A DNA stretch of 64,000 nucleotides from Atopostipes sp964624875 (GTDB lineage Bacteria; Bacillota; Bacilli; Lactobacillales; Carnobacteriaceae_A). The position numbers and the translations under genes are program-made. Below the pieces are notes generated by a model. That model did no database searches. It saw only the letters and a program-made list of their open reading frames with translations, and was not told where the DNA came from. Positions 25,257 to 34,397 of this stretch are shown here, piece by piece (position 1 is the first letter of the stretch; every line of letters starts with the position of its first letter). Location of the stretch: positions 1 to 64,000 of the forward strand of contig CAZUZA010000003.1 in NCBI GenBank assembly GCA_964624875.1. Direction: 5' to 3'.

Positions 25257-26345
25257 ATGGAGAGGAAACCTGTTTTACCAACTTTTAATACAGAAAATGG
25301 GATGGAATTTGGTATTTATTCGCTGGGTGACCATTTACCAAATCCGGCAACGGGCAAACGAATATCGGCTACACAAAGAATAGAGGAAATCATCGAACTC
25401 GCGAAGTATGCGGAGGAATTAGGCTTAGATATTTTTCAACTCGGTGAGTCGCATCAAGAATATTTCGTATCTCAAGCCCATTTGATTATATTAGCTGCAA
25501 TCGCACGCGAGACAAAGAACATCAAGCTGTCAACAGCCGTGACAACGCTGAGTATCCTGGATCCCGTTCGCGTCTATGAAGATGCAGCGACTCTTGATTT
25601 GCTATCGAATGGACGGATGGAAATTATCGCTGGGCGCGCGTCACGGATTGGTTCTTTCGAGCTTTTTGGTTACGATCATCGCGACTATGATGAGCTCTTC
25701 GAAGAAAAGCTCGATCTTCTTCTGCAGATTAATGCGAACGAACGCGTCTCGTGGTCAGGCAAATTTCGAGCAGAATTAAAAGATGCTCAAATCATTCCTC
25801 GTCCTGAGAATGATAAAGGTGGTATTCCGATTTGGCGAGGCGTTGGTAACACACCAGCTTCTGCTATGAAGGCAGGTCAGGCGGGAATCCCATTATTCCA
25901 AGCGCATTTGGCAGGAGCCGCGCAGACGTACCAACATCGTATTCGCAGATACAAAGAAGCTGGACTAGAGGCAGGCTTTACCGACGAAGAGTTGCCCGTA
26001 GGAACGGGTGGTGTGTTACATTTAGCGAAGACGACGGAAGAAGCGTTCAAGATGGCTTATCCACACTTCAACGCCGGCTTCCAGCTAACGAACGGGCAAG
26101 ATTTTCCAAAACGAGCCTTCGCTCAAGGAAAGAGTCCAAAAAGTGTCACGCTCATTGGGAGTCCAGAATTAGTCGCTGAGAAAATGATGTATCAATATGA
26201 TCTCTACAAACAACAAAGGTTCACGGTCCAAGCAGACTTCGGAGGACTACCACTCGAAGAAGTGAAGCAGACACTTGATATTTATGCAAATGAAGTCATT
26301 CCAAAGGTGAAAAAACATATCTTACATTCAAGGGGAGCAGATTAA
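25257..26345 (+). CDS. LLM-class flavin-dependent monooxygenase
   Basis: 362 residues, a bacterial-luciferase-like TIM barrel that uses reduced FMN and oxygen. Family features are MEFGIYSLGDH at the start, GLDIFQLGESHQEYF, STAVTTLSILDPVRVYEDAATLDLLSNGR and GRASRIGSFELFGYD. I use ATG 25257, with AAGGAG 6 bases upstream; a GTG at 25242 lies ahead of that site. An NAD(P)H-dependent FMN reductase gene follows 3 bases after the stop, the usual two-component arrangement. Codon choice (CGC, GCG, CTG, GAC) is visibly richer in GC than neighbouring genes, suggesting more recent acquisition. Substrate unknown. Confidence 0.9.
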   Translation: MERKPVLPTFNTENGMEFGIYSLGDHLPNPATGKRISATQRIEEIIELAKYAEELGLDIFQLGESHQEYFVSQAHLIILAAIARETKNIKLSTAVTTLSILDPVRVYEDAATLDLLSNGRMEIIAGRASRIGSFELFGYDHRDYDELFEEKLDLLLQINANERVSWSGKFRAELKDAQIIPRPENDKGGIPIWRGVGNTPASAMKAGQAGIPLFQAHLAGAAQTYQHRIRRYKEAGLEAGFTDEELPVGTGGVLHLAKTTEEAFKMAYPHFNAGFQLTNGQDFPKRAFAQGKSPKSVTLIGSPELVAEKMMYQYDLYKQQRFTVQADFGGLPLEEVKQTLDIYANEVIPKVKKHILHSRGAD

Positions 26346-26348
26346 CGT

Positions 26349-26918
26349 ATGAAAATTTTAGTTTTGTCGGCATCGAGCATTGGAAAGAAAACGAAAGTGG
26401 CTACAGAAGCCTTGTTTAAAAAGGTGCAGGAGACCCACGAAGAAGCGCATGCTATTCAATATATAAATTTACAGGAGAAACATGTGCAGTTTAGTGACGG
26501 ACGCAATTACCTGGATTACACCGGGGACACGGGTGAAGTGACGCAAGCAATCATGGATAGCGATGTGATTTTCATTGGCACACCGATTTTCCAAGCGTCC
26601 ATTCCAGCATCCTTGAAAAATATTTTCGATTTATTGCCGCAAAATGCCCTGCAATTTAAAACAGTCAGTATGTTGGTGACAGCTGGTTCGGAGAAACATT
26701 TCCTAATTCCTGAAATTCAACTGAAGCCGATTTTAAGTTACATGAAAGCCAATATCGTGCCGAATTACGTTTTTCTGCTGGACACGGAATTCATCGTAGA
26801 TGAAATCACAAGCGACGACGTCCACTTCCGCATGGACACGCTGATTGAAGACACGATGGTTCTGGCTGAAGCTTACCAAGAAGTGTGGCGCAAACAAGAA
26901 GAAAGTTATGGTTTTTAA
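26349..26918 (+). CDS. NAD(P)H-dependent FMN reductase
   Basis: 189 residues of the flavodoxin-like fold: KILVLSASSIGKKTKVATEAL is the phosphate loop region for FMN, and VIFIGTPIFQASIPASLKNIFDLLP is the typical flavin-edge loop of the SsuE/YwqN-type reductases. It would supply reduced FMN to the LLM monooxygenase encoded just upstream, with a 3-base gap suggesting coupled translation. GGGGAGCAGATTAACGT precedes the ATG. GC-rich codons are present here too, though less strikingly than in the upstream gene. Partner assignment is by context. Confidence 0.88.
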   Translation: MKILVLSASSIGKKTKVATEALFKKVQETHEEAHAIQYINLQEKHVQFSDGRNYLDYTGDTGEVTQAIMDSDVIFIGTPIFQASIPASLKNIFDLLPQNALQFKTVSMLVTAGSEKHFLIPEIQLKPILSYMKANIVPNYVFLLDTEFIVDEITSDDVHFRMDTLIEDTMVLAEAYQEVWRKQEESYGF

Positions 26919-26919
26919 A

Positions 26920-27285
26920 ATGACTGAGATAAAAATGAAACGCGTTTATGATGAAATGGAAGAGATGGATGGTTACCGTATTTTGGTGGACCGACTGTGG
27001 CCACGTGGTGTGAAAAAAGAAGACTTACCCTATGACGAGTGGGCAAAAGACATTACGCCGTCTTCGGAAATAAGAAAAGCGTTCAATCACGAAGAAGCCA
27101 AGTTTACTCAATTTAAAAAGGACTATATATTTGAATTAACGGAAAATGATGAAGCCGGTCCTTTTATAAAAAAAGTGCAAGAACAGCTAGAGGAACAAAA
27201 TGTGACCTTGCTGTATGCAGCGAAAGATACGAAAAATAATCATGTAGTCATTTTAAAAGAGTGGCTAGAGAAGAATTTACAGTAA
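26920..27285 (+). CDS. DUF488 family protein
   Basis: 121 residues from the ATG at 26920, one base after the preceding stop. The family signature RILVDRLWPRGVKKEDL appears at 18-34, followed by YDEWAKDITPSSEIRKAF, LLYAAKDTKNNH and VILKEWL. DUF488 proteins are small cytoplasmic proteins of unknown function, often called MarR-associated or YeaO-like. An alternative ATG at 26908 would overlap the FMN reductase gene by 11 bases. It seems to be the last gene of the flavin operon, since a new ribosome site and leader precede the next gene. Confidence 0.85.
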   Translation: MTEIKMKRVYDEMEEMDGYRILVDRLWPRGVKKEDLPYDEWAKDITPSSEIRKAFNHEEAKFTQFKKDYIFELTENDEAGPFIKKVQEQLEEQNVTLLYAAKDTKNNHVVILKEWLEKNLQ

Positions 27286-27332
27286 CATTTTGGTAAAATA
27301 GTAGAGACTAGGTGAGAGGAGGATGTGGGACA

Positions 27333-28169
27333 ATGAAGGTAGGATTTATTTCAGATTTGCATATTGATCGGAACTTTGAACGACCACCTCAAGAATACTT
27401 GAAGTTGCTTAAACAAGTCATCCTAGAGAAAAGGATAGATATGTTAGTAATAGGCGGCGACATTTCCAATCATTATTCGACGACAATGGCATTTGTAGAA
27501 GAATTGCAAAAGCAAACCGAAAAACCAATTTACTTCATTCCAGGAAACCATGATTTTTGGGAAGCAGAAGATGCAACTAAAGATACAAAAGGGATTTACC
27601 AATTATATAAAGAGCATCCCCAAAGCTTAATTGAAAAGCCCTTGCAGCTAAATGAGGCTTATACATTAGTCGGGCATCCCGGCTGGTATAATCATGCGGT
27701 TTACGACAAAGAACGTTTTTCAGCAGATGAAATCGAACATGGGAAATTTCGCTGGGCTTATTGGCAAGATAAATTACGCCTTGATTGGGAAATGGGCGAT
27801 CGAGAAGTGTCGAAACATTTCACAGATATTATCGAAAAAGACTTAGCCAAAGTTACGACCGATAATATTATATTACAAACCCATGTTGTTACGGTTCCTG
27901 AGTTCACCATGCCAATGCCACATCGTACCTTTGATTTTTTCAATGCCTTTTTGGCGACCGATGATTTGAAACATTTACCAAAAGAGCATCCGATTAGCCA
28001 TCAAGTTATGGGGCATGTGCACTTTCGTCATCAACTCAAAAAAGACGCAACCAATATTATTACAAACTCTTTGGGCTATCGCCGAGAATGGTGGAGTAAA
28101 GATTTGTATGAAGAAATCAACAAAAGTATGGTTATCCTCGATTTAGCGGATGAATCACACACGAAGTAA
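27333..28169 (+). CDS. Metallophosphoesterase
   Basis: 278 residues with the calcineurin-like dimetal motifs in order: SDLHID (8-13), VIGGDISNH, PGNHDFWEAED and the late GHVHFRHQL. The fold hydrolyses phosphomono- or diesters or nucleotides; this branch is common in Lactobacillales and not characterised to my knowledge. ATG 27333 has GAGAGGAGG at good spacing. An upstream in-frame codon at 27312 lies before that site and is rejected. The gene is 47 bases downstream of the DUF488 gene. Confidence 0.87.
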   Translation: MKVGFISDLHIDRNFERPPQEYLKLLKQVILEKRIDMLVIGGDISNHYSTTMAFVEELQKQTEKPIYFIPGNHDFWEAEDATKDTKGIYQLYKEHPQSLIEKPLQLNEAYTLVGHPGWYNHAVYDKERFSADEIEHGKFRWAYWQDKLRLDWEMGDREVSKHFTDIIEKDLAKVTTDNIILQTHVVTVPEFTMPMPHRTFDFFNAFLATDDLKHLPKEHPISHQVMGHVHFRHQLKKDATNIITNSLGYRREWWSKDLYEEINKSMVILDLADESHTK

Positions 28170-28217
28170 GGCTTTAAGGTTTTTATTTCACCAAAAAAGA
28201 GTAAGGAGTGAAGGACA

Positions 28218-28697
28218 ATGAGTAAGTATTATATTAACCAAAAGTTTTCATTGCGCGATCGGTTCACTGTTCAGAACGAAAAATTTGAAGATATGTTTTA
28301 TGCTGAGGGCGAGATTTTTACACTCGGGAAGAAGATTCGACTGTATACGATGGCTGGGGAAGAGATGCTTTACATTCAGCAAAAGCTCTGGACGATTTTA
28401 TCAAAGTATGAGTTTTTTATCGGTGATGAGCTGATTTGTGAAATGAAACAGGAATTCACTTTCTTTAAGGCGAAATATCAAATTGTGATGCCGAATTGGA
28501 ATATTACGGGTGATGTGTGGGCTTATAATTATGAAATTAGAGATGAGCAAGGTGTCGTAGCGACAATCAATAAAAAGATTTTCTCCTTCATGGATGCCTA
28601 TGAGATTGAGGTTTTTGAAGAAGATTATCTAGAGTTAATTTTAGGTGTTGTGATTGCGATTGATGCGGATTTAGATCAGAAAGCAGCCAGCAGTTGA
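28218..28697 (+). CDS. LURP-one-related (LOR/YxjI-like) protein
   Basis: 159 residues. The pattern YYINQKFSLRDRFTVQNE, DMFYAEGEIFTLGKKIRLY, GEEMLYIQQKLWTILSKYEFF, FFKAKYQI and FSFMDAYEIEVFEEDYLELILGVVIAID is that of the LOR family, a Tubby-like beta barrel around a central hydrophobic helix. The role in bacteria is unknown; membrane or phospholipid association has been proposed for the fold. AGTAAGGAGTGAAGG precedes ATG. It is between the metallophosphoesterase and a small uncharacterised gene, on the same strand. Confidence 0.85.
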   Translation: MSKYYINQKFSLRDRFTVQNEKFEDMFYAEGEIFTLGKKIRLYTMAGEEMLYIQQKLWTILSKYEFFIGDELICEMKQEFTFFKAKYQIVMPNWNITGDVWAYNYEIRDEQGVVATINKKIFSFMDAYEIEVFEEDYLELILGVVIAIDADLDQKAASS

Positions 28698-28764
28698 TTT
28701 GCTAGAATTCTCGAATAGAAAGCGTTAAAATGAAGGTCAAAACAATAAGGGGAGTAGATGCTGA

Positions 28765-29217
28765 ATGACAGAAACAGTTTATACGAACTACTGGGTTAAT
28801 GAACGAGCAGACGTGAAGAAGCAGCATGGTAGCTTTAAGACAGAGGAAGAAGCAGTAGACGCGATTCATGCATGGTGGGAAATTCATGCGGAGTCTTACC
28901 AAGATGTTTCTTATAACCGAACCAATACTGGTGCTTTAGAAGTGATTTATGGCGACCCACATTATTTTTACCGTATTGAAGAACGCACGATTTCAGACAA
29001 ACTACCGACGATGTCTTACCGTTTAAAAACGAAGGGTGAAATTGAAGCCCTAAGAAGTAAACATTTGCTTGATGAAGAAACGTTTGTATTTGATGAACTT
29101 CCTGAACCTCACCGTGACCGATTAATGGTAGCGATGGGGGATATAAAAGTAGCACGAGAATATACATACACGGAAGATGGCAAACCCATTTTACGTGTAC
29201 TTGCTAAAACAAAATAA
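28765..29217 (+). CDS. Uncharacterised conserved-looking protein
   Basis: 150 residues that I do not recognise as a named family. It is soluble and charged, rich in aromatic residues in the first half (TNYWVNERAD, AIHAWWEIH, DPHYFYRIEERT), with a basic middle and a PEPHRDRLMVAMGDIKVAREYTY stretch near the end. No signal peptide or membrane span is evident. GGGGAG precedes the ATG at 28765 and a terminator follows. The coding look is sound because ATG, ribosome site and stop all fit and the frame covers the whole interval. Confidence 0.7.
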   Translation: MTETVYTNYWVNERADVKKQHGSFKTEEEAVDAIHAWWEIHAESYQDVSYNRTNTGALEVIYGDPHYFYRIEERTISDKLPTMSYRLKTKGEIEALRSKHLLDEETFVFDELPEPHRDRLMVAMGDIKVAREYTYTEDGKPILRVLAKTK

Positions 29218-29231
29218 AGACTAAAAAAGTA

Positions 29232-29276
29232 CAAGGGCAAGGTTCTTTCATGAGGACCTTGTCTTTTGTGTTTTGT
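29232..29276 (+). terminator. Rho-independent terminator
   Basis: AAGGGCAAGGTTCT pairs with AGGACCTTGTCTT-type arm around a TTCA loop; TTTTG and GTGTTTT tail. Confidence 0.7.
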
Positions 29277-29388
29277 CCGACAAAATTACTTGTCAAATTC
29301 TGTAACTATTTTAAAATTTGTACTACAATAGAGATGTATGAAAACATTTTCGAACATAAAAAAATATATAGAGATGGGACGAAGAAAT

Positions 29389-30843
29389 ATGAAATATGAA
29401 GATGATAGCTTAGCGCTACATACTGATTTATATGAAATTAATATGGCGTATACGTATTGGAAAAAAGGGATCGCAGATAATAATGCTGTTTTCGAAGTAT
29501 ATTATCGTGAAAATCCTTTTGGAATGGGCTATACGATTTTTACAGGTTTAGAACGAATCGTAAAATATATTAGCAATGTATATTTTACAGAATCAGACAT
29601 AGCGTATCTTCGTGATGAATATGATTATGATGAAGAATTTTTAACGTATTTAAAAGAGTGGAAGTTCCGTGGGACGATGCGTGCTATGCGTGAAGGGGAA
29701 TTAGCTTTTGCGAATGAGCCACTTGTTCAAGTTGAAGGTCCAATTTTAGACTGTCAATTAATTGAAACGGTGTTATTAAATGTTATTAACTATCAAACAT
29801 TGATCGCGACAAAAGGGTCAAAAGTTAAAACAGCGGCTGAAGGCGATATTGTAATGGAATTCGGCGCAAGACGTGCTCAAGAAATGGATGCATCGATTTG
29901 GGGTGCAAGAGCTGCATACATTGGTGGTGTGGACTCAACAAGTAATACACGTGCTTCTAAACTCTTTGATATTCCAGCATCGGGAACACACGCCCACGCT
30001 TTAGTCCAAGCTTACAACGATGAATATGAAGCCTTTAAAGCTTATGCTGAAACACATAAAGACTGTGTATTCTTAGTCGATACGTACCATTCGATTGAAT
30101 CGGGTGTTCCAACAGCGATTCGAGTTGCTGATGAAATGGGCGACAAAATTAACTTTGTTGGCGTTCGCTTAGATTCGGGTGACTTATCTTACCAGTCAAA
30201 ACGTGTCCGTCAATTATTAGATGACGCTGGCTACCCAGATGCAAAAATATTTGCGTCGAATGATTTAGATTCAGACACCATTTTAAGTTTAAAAATGCAA
30301 GGTGCAAAAATTGATGTTTGGGGTGTCGGAACAAAATTAATCACAGCTTATGAGCAACCCGCTTTAGGTGCAGTGTATAAAATTGTGATGACTGAAAACA
30401 AAGAACATGAAATGGTACCGACGTTAAAATTAACAGCTAATGCTGAAAAAATAACAACACCTGGTAAAAAACAAGTTTGGCGAATTCGCTCAAACGATGG
30501 GAAGAAGCCTGAGGGTGACTTAGTGACTTTAGCGCATGAACGCCCAGATTTAGAAGACGAGCTATTCATGTTCCACCCACAATATACCTATATTAATAAG
30601 ACAGTTCGTGATTTTGAAGCACGTCCATTATTAATCGAAATCTTTGATAAAGGGGAACTTGTTTACGACTTGCCTGAGATTGAAGAAATTCGTAACTATA
30701 GTTATGAGCAATTATCGAGTCAATATGAAGAGCACCGTCGTATTTTAAATCCAGAACAATATCCGGTTGATTTGTCGCAAGAGTTATATGACTTAAAGAT
30801 GAACACAATCGAACATTTCCGTGGTTTAACATACGGAAAATAA
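29389..30843 (+). CDS. pncB: Nicotinate phosphoribosyltransferase
   Basis: 484 residues from ATG 29389, which gives the family-typical MKYEDDSLALHTDLYEINMA beginning. The enzyme joins nicotinate and PRPP to nicotinate mononucleotide, using ATP. Signatures include EFGARRAQ, IPASGTHAHALVQAY with the phosphorylated His, FLVDTYHSIESGVP and FVGVRLDSGDLSYQS. An open frame from 29338 extends upstream but has no ribosome site. A TACAAT -10 at 29324-29329 is the best promoter element. It is followed by nadE, the last NAD biosynthetic step, so this pair makes NAD from imported nicotinate. Confidence 0.93.
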   Translation: MKYEDDSLALHTDLYEINMAYTYWKKGIADNNAVFEVYYRENPFGMGYTIFTGLERIVKYISNVYFTESDIAYLRDEYDYDEEFLTYLKEWKFRGTMRAMREGELAFANEPLVQVEGPILDCQLIETVLLNVINYQTLIATKGSKVKTAAEGDIVMEFGARRAQEMDASIWGARAAYIGGVDSTSNTRASKLFDIPASGTHAHALVQAYNDEYEAFKAYAETHKDCVFLVDTYHSIESGVPTAIRVADEMGDKINFVGVRLDSGDLSYQSKRVRQLLDDAGYPDAKIFASNDLDSDTILSLKMQGAKIDVWGVGTKLITAYEQPALGAVYKIVMTENKEHEMVPTLKLTANAEKITTPGKKQVWRIRSNDGKKPEGDLVTLAHERPDLEDELFMFHPQYTYINKTVRDFEARPLLIEIFDKGELVYDLPEIEEIRNYSYEQLSSQYEEHRRILNPEQYPVDLSQELYDLKMNTIEHFRGLTYGK

Positions 30844-30879
30844 AAAAGACATTATTTATGGAGTAAAGGAGTAAATCGA

Positions 30880-31710
30880 ATGACGACTTTACAAGAAGAA
30901 ATTATCAAAGCATTAGGGGTCAAGCCGATAATTGATCCAAAAGAAGAAATTCGTAAGTCCATTGATTTTATGAAAGAGTATCTGTATAAGCATTCGTTTT
31001 TAAAAACCTTTGTTTTAGGGATATCTGGTGGGCAAGATTCAACTTTATTAGGGAAGTTGGCTCAGTTAGCTATGGAAGAGATGCGTGTAGAAACTAAAGA
31101 TGAAGCGTATCAATTTATTGCTGTACGCTTGCCTTATGCCGTTCAAATCGATGAAGAGGATGCGAAAGCTGTCCTAGATTGGATTCAACCGGATAAAACA
31201 GTCACGGTGAATATCCAAGCCTCTGTTGATGAAATGGTTAAAGCCATCGAAACAAATGGTTTAGAGATGACAGATTTCAATAAAGGGAATATTAAAGCGC
31301 GCCAACGCATGGTTGTTCAATATGCGATTGCTGGCGATTATAAAGGCGTCGTATTAGGTTCCGATCATGGAGCCGAAGCGATTACCGGTTTCTACACAAA
31401 GTTTGGTGATGGTGCAGCGGACATCATGCCTTTATTCCGTTTGAACAAACGCCAAGGAGCCGCTTTATTAAAAGAACTTGATTCACCAGCTGAATTTTAT
31501 GAAAAAGTACCGACGGCTGACTTACAAGATGACGCACCAGCTTTATCGGATGAAGACGAACTAGGTGTCAGTTACCGATATATTGATGACTATTTAGAAG
31601 GTAAAGAAGTTCCAGACAAAGCAAAAGAAAGAATAGAGACGTTATATATGAATTCACGTCATAAACGTCACTTACCGATAAATATTTTTGATGATTTTTG
31701 GAAAGATTAA
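30880..31710 (+). CDS. nadE: NAD synthetase (ammonia-dependent)
   Basis: 276 residues, the single-domain NH3-dependent form (no glutaminase domain). The PP-loop reads LGISGGQDSTLLGKLA at 46-61. Other matches are FIAVRLPYAVQIDEEDA, GNIKARQRMVVQYAIA, VLGSDHGAEAITGFYTKFGDGAADI and the tail HKRHLPINIFDDFW. It amidates nicotinate adenine dinucleotide to NAD. It lies 36 bases after pncB with AGTAAAGGAG upstream, and nagA begins 12 bases after it, so pncB-nadE-nagA-nagB look cotranscribed. Confidence 0.95.
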   Translation: MTTLQEEIIKALGVKPIIDPKEEIRKSIDFMKEYLYKHSFLKTFVLGISGGQDSTLLGKLAQLAMEEMRVETKDEAYQFIAVRLPYAVQIDEEDAKAVLDWIQPDKTVTVNIQASVDEMVKAIETNGLEMTDFNKGNIKARQRMVVQYAIAGDYKGVVLGSDHGAEAITGFYTKFGDGAADIMPLFRLNKRQGAALLKELDSPAEFYEKVPTADLQDDAPALSDEDELGVSYRYIDDYLEGKEVPDKAKERIETLYMNSRHKRHLPINIFDDFWKD

Positions 31711-31722
31711 GGAGGCAAGCAT

Positions 31723-32859
31723 TTGGTAAAAGTTATAAAGAATGCCAAAATTTTCACTGGAGTGGACCAAATTGAAAATGGCTTTATTCGTTTTCAAGAT
31801 GAAATTTTAGACATTGGTTCGATGGAAAATTATGTGCAGGCAAAAAATGATGAAGTGATTGATGTCCAAGGGCAAACAGTAGTGCCAGGATTTATTGATG
31901 TCCATAGTCATGGCGGCTATGGAGCCGATCACATGGATGGTGATCCAGCAACTATTGATGAAATGGTTACGAATATGCTGCGAGAAGGAATTACAAGTTA
32001 CTTCCCAACAACAATGACGCAGTCAGATGAGAACATTGAAAAAGCTTTAATGGGGATTCGTGACGCCATCGTATTAAACCCAATGATTCAAGGCATTCAC
32101 TTAGAAGGGCCATTCGTTTCACCAGCTTATAAAGGCGCTCAACCAGAGCAATTCATGCGTGTCGCGGATGTGGATACGATGAAACGTTGGAACGATATGA
32201 GTGGTGGCAATATTCGCCTTGTAACATACGCTCCTGAATTAGGAGACGTTACAGCATTTGATGAATATTGTATCGCGAATAATATTGTTTTAAGTGCTGG
32301 CCATACAGGTGCGACATATGAAGAACTTTCAAATTCAAACGTTTCACACATTACCCATTTATTTAATGGTCAACTAGGCTTGCATCATCGTGAAATCGGC
32401 GTCGCAGGCTACGGTTTATTAGAAGATGATGTTTATGTTGAAATGATTGTGGATGGTTACCACATTACACCAGCTATGGTAAAGCTCGCTTATAAAGCGA
32501 AAGGTGCAGATTATATTGTATTAATTACAGATTCAATGCGCGCAAAAGGAGAACCAGAAGGTGAAAGTGAACTAGGTGGGCAAAAAGTGATCGTTCAAGA
32601 TAAACAAGCTCGTTTAGAAAATGGCTCTCTAGCAGGATCGGTCTTGACCTTTAATGATGCCTTTAAGAATATGATTGAATTTTCAGGCTGTTCAATTGCA
32701 GATGCGGTTAAAATGAGTTCTGTAAACCAAGCTAGAGAATTTGACTTAGCAAATAAAGGAACAATAGAAGTAGGTAAAGATGCAGATTTACTAGTATTAG
32801 ACGAAACATTAACTGTAAAACAAACAATATTAGGGGGAACGATACATGACTTCAAATAA
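31723..32859 (+). CDS. nagA: N-acetylglucosamine-6-phosphate deacetylase
   Basis: 378 residues. The amidohydrolase metal and active-site motifs are present: DVHSHGGYGADHM, HLEGPFVSPAYKGAQ, SAGHTGATY, ITHLFNGQLGLHHRE and the catalytic Asp in LITDSMRAKG. It removes acetate from GlcNAc-6-P. TTG start at 31723 with AAGGAGG 7 bases upstream. It overlaps nagB by 14 bases, so the two are translationally coupled and together turn amino sugars to fructose-6-P. No GlcNAc transporter is next to them. Confidence 0.95.
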   Translation: MVKVIKNAKIFTGVDQIENGFIRFQDEILDIGSMENYVQAKNDEVIDVQGQTVVPGFIDVHSHGGYGADHMDGDPATIDEMVTNMLREGITSYFPTTMTQSDENIEKALMGIRDAIVLNPMIQGIHLEGPFVSPAYKGAQPEQFMRVADVDTMKRWNDMSGGNIRLVTYAPELGDVTAFDEYCIANNIVLSAGHTGATYEELSNSNVSHITHLFNGQLGLHHREIGVAGYGLLEDDVYVEMIVDGYHITPAMVKLAYKAKGADYIVLITDSMRAKGEPEGESELGGQKVIVQDKQARLENGSLAGSVLTFNDAFKNMIEFSGCSIADAVKMSSVNQAREFDLANKGTIEVGKDADLLVLDETLTVKQTILGGTIHDFK

Positions 32860-33568
32860 AAACAATATTGAAATTATCGTCGTAAAAGATACTCAAGAGG
32901 GTGGAAAGAAAGCTTTTGAGATCATTAAAAATGAACTAGAAAATGGCATGAAAGTTTTAGGTTTACCAACTGGTGGAACGCCTGAAACAATGTATGAAGC
33001 GTTAAGAAATAGCGACCTAGACTTTTCAGATGTTGTCGCAATTAACTTAGATGAGTATATTGGTTTAGAAGCCGATCATCCTCAAAGTTACTCATATTTC
33101 ATGAATGAAAAATTATTTAACCATAAAAACTTTAAAGAAACACATATTCCAGATGGTTTAGCGTCAGACGAAGATGCAGAAAACACGCGTTACGATGAAG
33201 TGATTGAAGATAACGTGATTGACTTGCAAATTTTAGGAATTGGAACGAATGCACACTTAGGCTTCAACGAGCCAGGTAGTTCGTTTGATGGAAAAACGTC
33301 TAAAGTGACATTAACGGATGATACAATCGAAGCCAATAAACGTTACTTCGATTCAGCAGACGACGTGCCACGTTATGCCTACTCAATGGGCTTAGGCTCA
33401 ATTATGAGCGCAAAAAAAGTCTTACTGTTAGCTTACGGTGAAAATAAAGCGGATGCTATCGCGAACGCAGTGAACGGCGACATTACTGAGGCTGTTCCAG
33501 CAAGTATTTTACAAAAACACAATGACGTGATTTTCGTCGTTGATGAAGCAGCAGCAAGTAAATTATAA
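32846..33568 (+). CDS. nagB: Glucosamine-6-phosphate deaminase
   Basis: 240 residues, the short Firmicute NagB without the allosteric tail of the enterobacterial form. Landmarks are LGLPTGGTPETMYEAL, NLDEYIGL with the catalytic Asp, LGIGTNAHLGFNEPG and VLLLAYGENKADAI. It isomerises and deaminates GlcN-6-P to fructose-6-P. ATG 32846 lies inside the end of nagA, with GGGGGAACG as ribosome site. A 16-bp perfect terminator follows, closing the NAD/amino-sugar unit. Confidence 0.95.
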   Translation: MTSNKNNIEIIVVKDTQEGGKKAFEIIKNELENGMKVLGLPTGGTPETMYEALRNSDLDFSDVVAINLDEYIGLEADHPQSYSYFMNEKLFNHKNFKETHIPDGLASDEDAENTRYDEVIEDNVIDLQILGIGTNAHLGFNEPGSSFDGKTSKVTLTDDTIEANKRYFDSADDVPRYAYSMGLGSIMSAKKVLLLAYGENKADAIANAVNGDITEAVPASILQKHNDVIFVVDEAAASKL

Positions 33569-33573
33569 TGTTA

Positions 33574-33614
33574 GAAAAAAGCGTTATGGGAATTGTTCCC
33601 ATAACGCTTTTTTA
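33574..33614. terminator. Bidirectional terminator
   Basis: Perfect 16-bp stem AAAAAAGCGTTATGGG with CCCATAACGCTTTTTT, shared by nagB and the converging gene at 33617. Confidence 0.92.
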
Positions 33615-33616
33615 GA

Positions 33617-34252
33617 TTATTCGTCGACGTCGATTTCAATCCAAGCTTTATTACCGACTTCAATTTTAGCTTCTGCGCTGGTCCAGTTCGTCAAATCTTG
33701 CACAAATTGCTCCTCTAACTCTTCTGGAATCACACAGTGAAAAGTGACGTGTTCACCATAAGAGGTGTCTTGTACACGATAATTAGCCTGGCGTAAAGAA
33801 TGCTCGACACTCCCACTTTGCGTATAAGAAACCTTCACATCAATTAACAATTGAACCTGACGATTCACCACACCAATTGCACTCACAGCATCATTAACAG
33901 AACCACCATATGCGCGAATCAAACCACCAGCACCCAATTTAATACCACCGAAATAACGTGTCACAACAGCAACCACATTCTTCAACTCACGCTTCAAAAA
34001 GATTTCCAACATCGGAACACCTGCTGTCCCACTGGGCTCACCATCATCATGGGCTCTTTGGATTTCATCGTTCATTCCTAACGTATACGCAGAGCAATTA
34101 TGCGTCGCTTTCCAGTGTTCCTTTTTTATTTCATCAATAAAAGCAATAGCTTCTTCTTCTGTTTCTACTCGCTTCAAATGGCAAATAAATCTGGATTTTT
34201 TTATCTCGATTTCGTGGATACCATTTTCTTTAATCGTTCGATAATTCTCCAT
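33617..34252 (-). CDS. YigZ/IMPACT family protein (YvyE-like)
   Basis: 211 residues. The UPF0029 N-domain carries KSRFICHLKRV, KATHNCSAYTLG, AHDDGEPSGTAGVPMLE and VTRYFGGIKLGAGGLIRAYG; a small ferredoxin-like C-domain follows. YigZ/YvyE proteins relate to IMPACT, which binds the translation machinery, and in Firmicutes the gene is often next to comFA, as here (divergent, 145 bases apart). ATG 34252, GGAGGTCAAC upstream. Exact function is unknown. Confidence 0.9.
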   Translation of the reverse strand: MENYRTIKENGIHEIEIKKSRFICHLKRVETEEEAIAFIDEIKKEHWKATHNCSAYTLGMNDEIQRAHDDGEPSGTAGVPMLEIFLKRELKNVVAVVTRYFGGIKLGAGGLIRAYGGSVNDAVSAIGVVNRQVQLLIDVKVSYTQSGSVEHSLRQANYRVQDTSYGEHVTFHCVIPEELEEQFVQDLTNWTSAEAKIEVGNKAWIEIDVDE

Positions 34253-34337
34253 TGTTGACCTCCGTCTATCTAAAACTCTAGCTTAATCATAACCCAAAAT
34301 CGTTTTTCTGTGAAATTTTTGCAATAAAAAACGCGAA

Positions 34338-34365
34338 TTTTCAAATGAAATGCAGACTATATAAT
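34338..34365 (+). promoter_or_regulatory. Candidate promoter of comFA-comFC
   Basis: TTTTCA (34338-34343), 16-nt spacer, TATAAT (34360-34365), 33 bases before the ATG. Confidence 0.45.
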
Positions 34366-34397
34366 AGGGGGTCAAATCAAAAGAGAGAAGGTGACAA

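Noticed and set aside
34326..34345. ComK AT-box or ComX box before comFA
   Set aside because: AAAA-N6-TTTT has the wrong spacing and CGCGAATT matches only 5 of 8 positions of the ComX box; AT-rich DNA gives such matches by chance.
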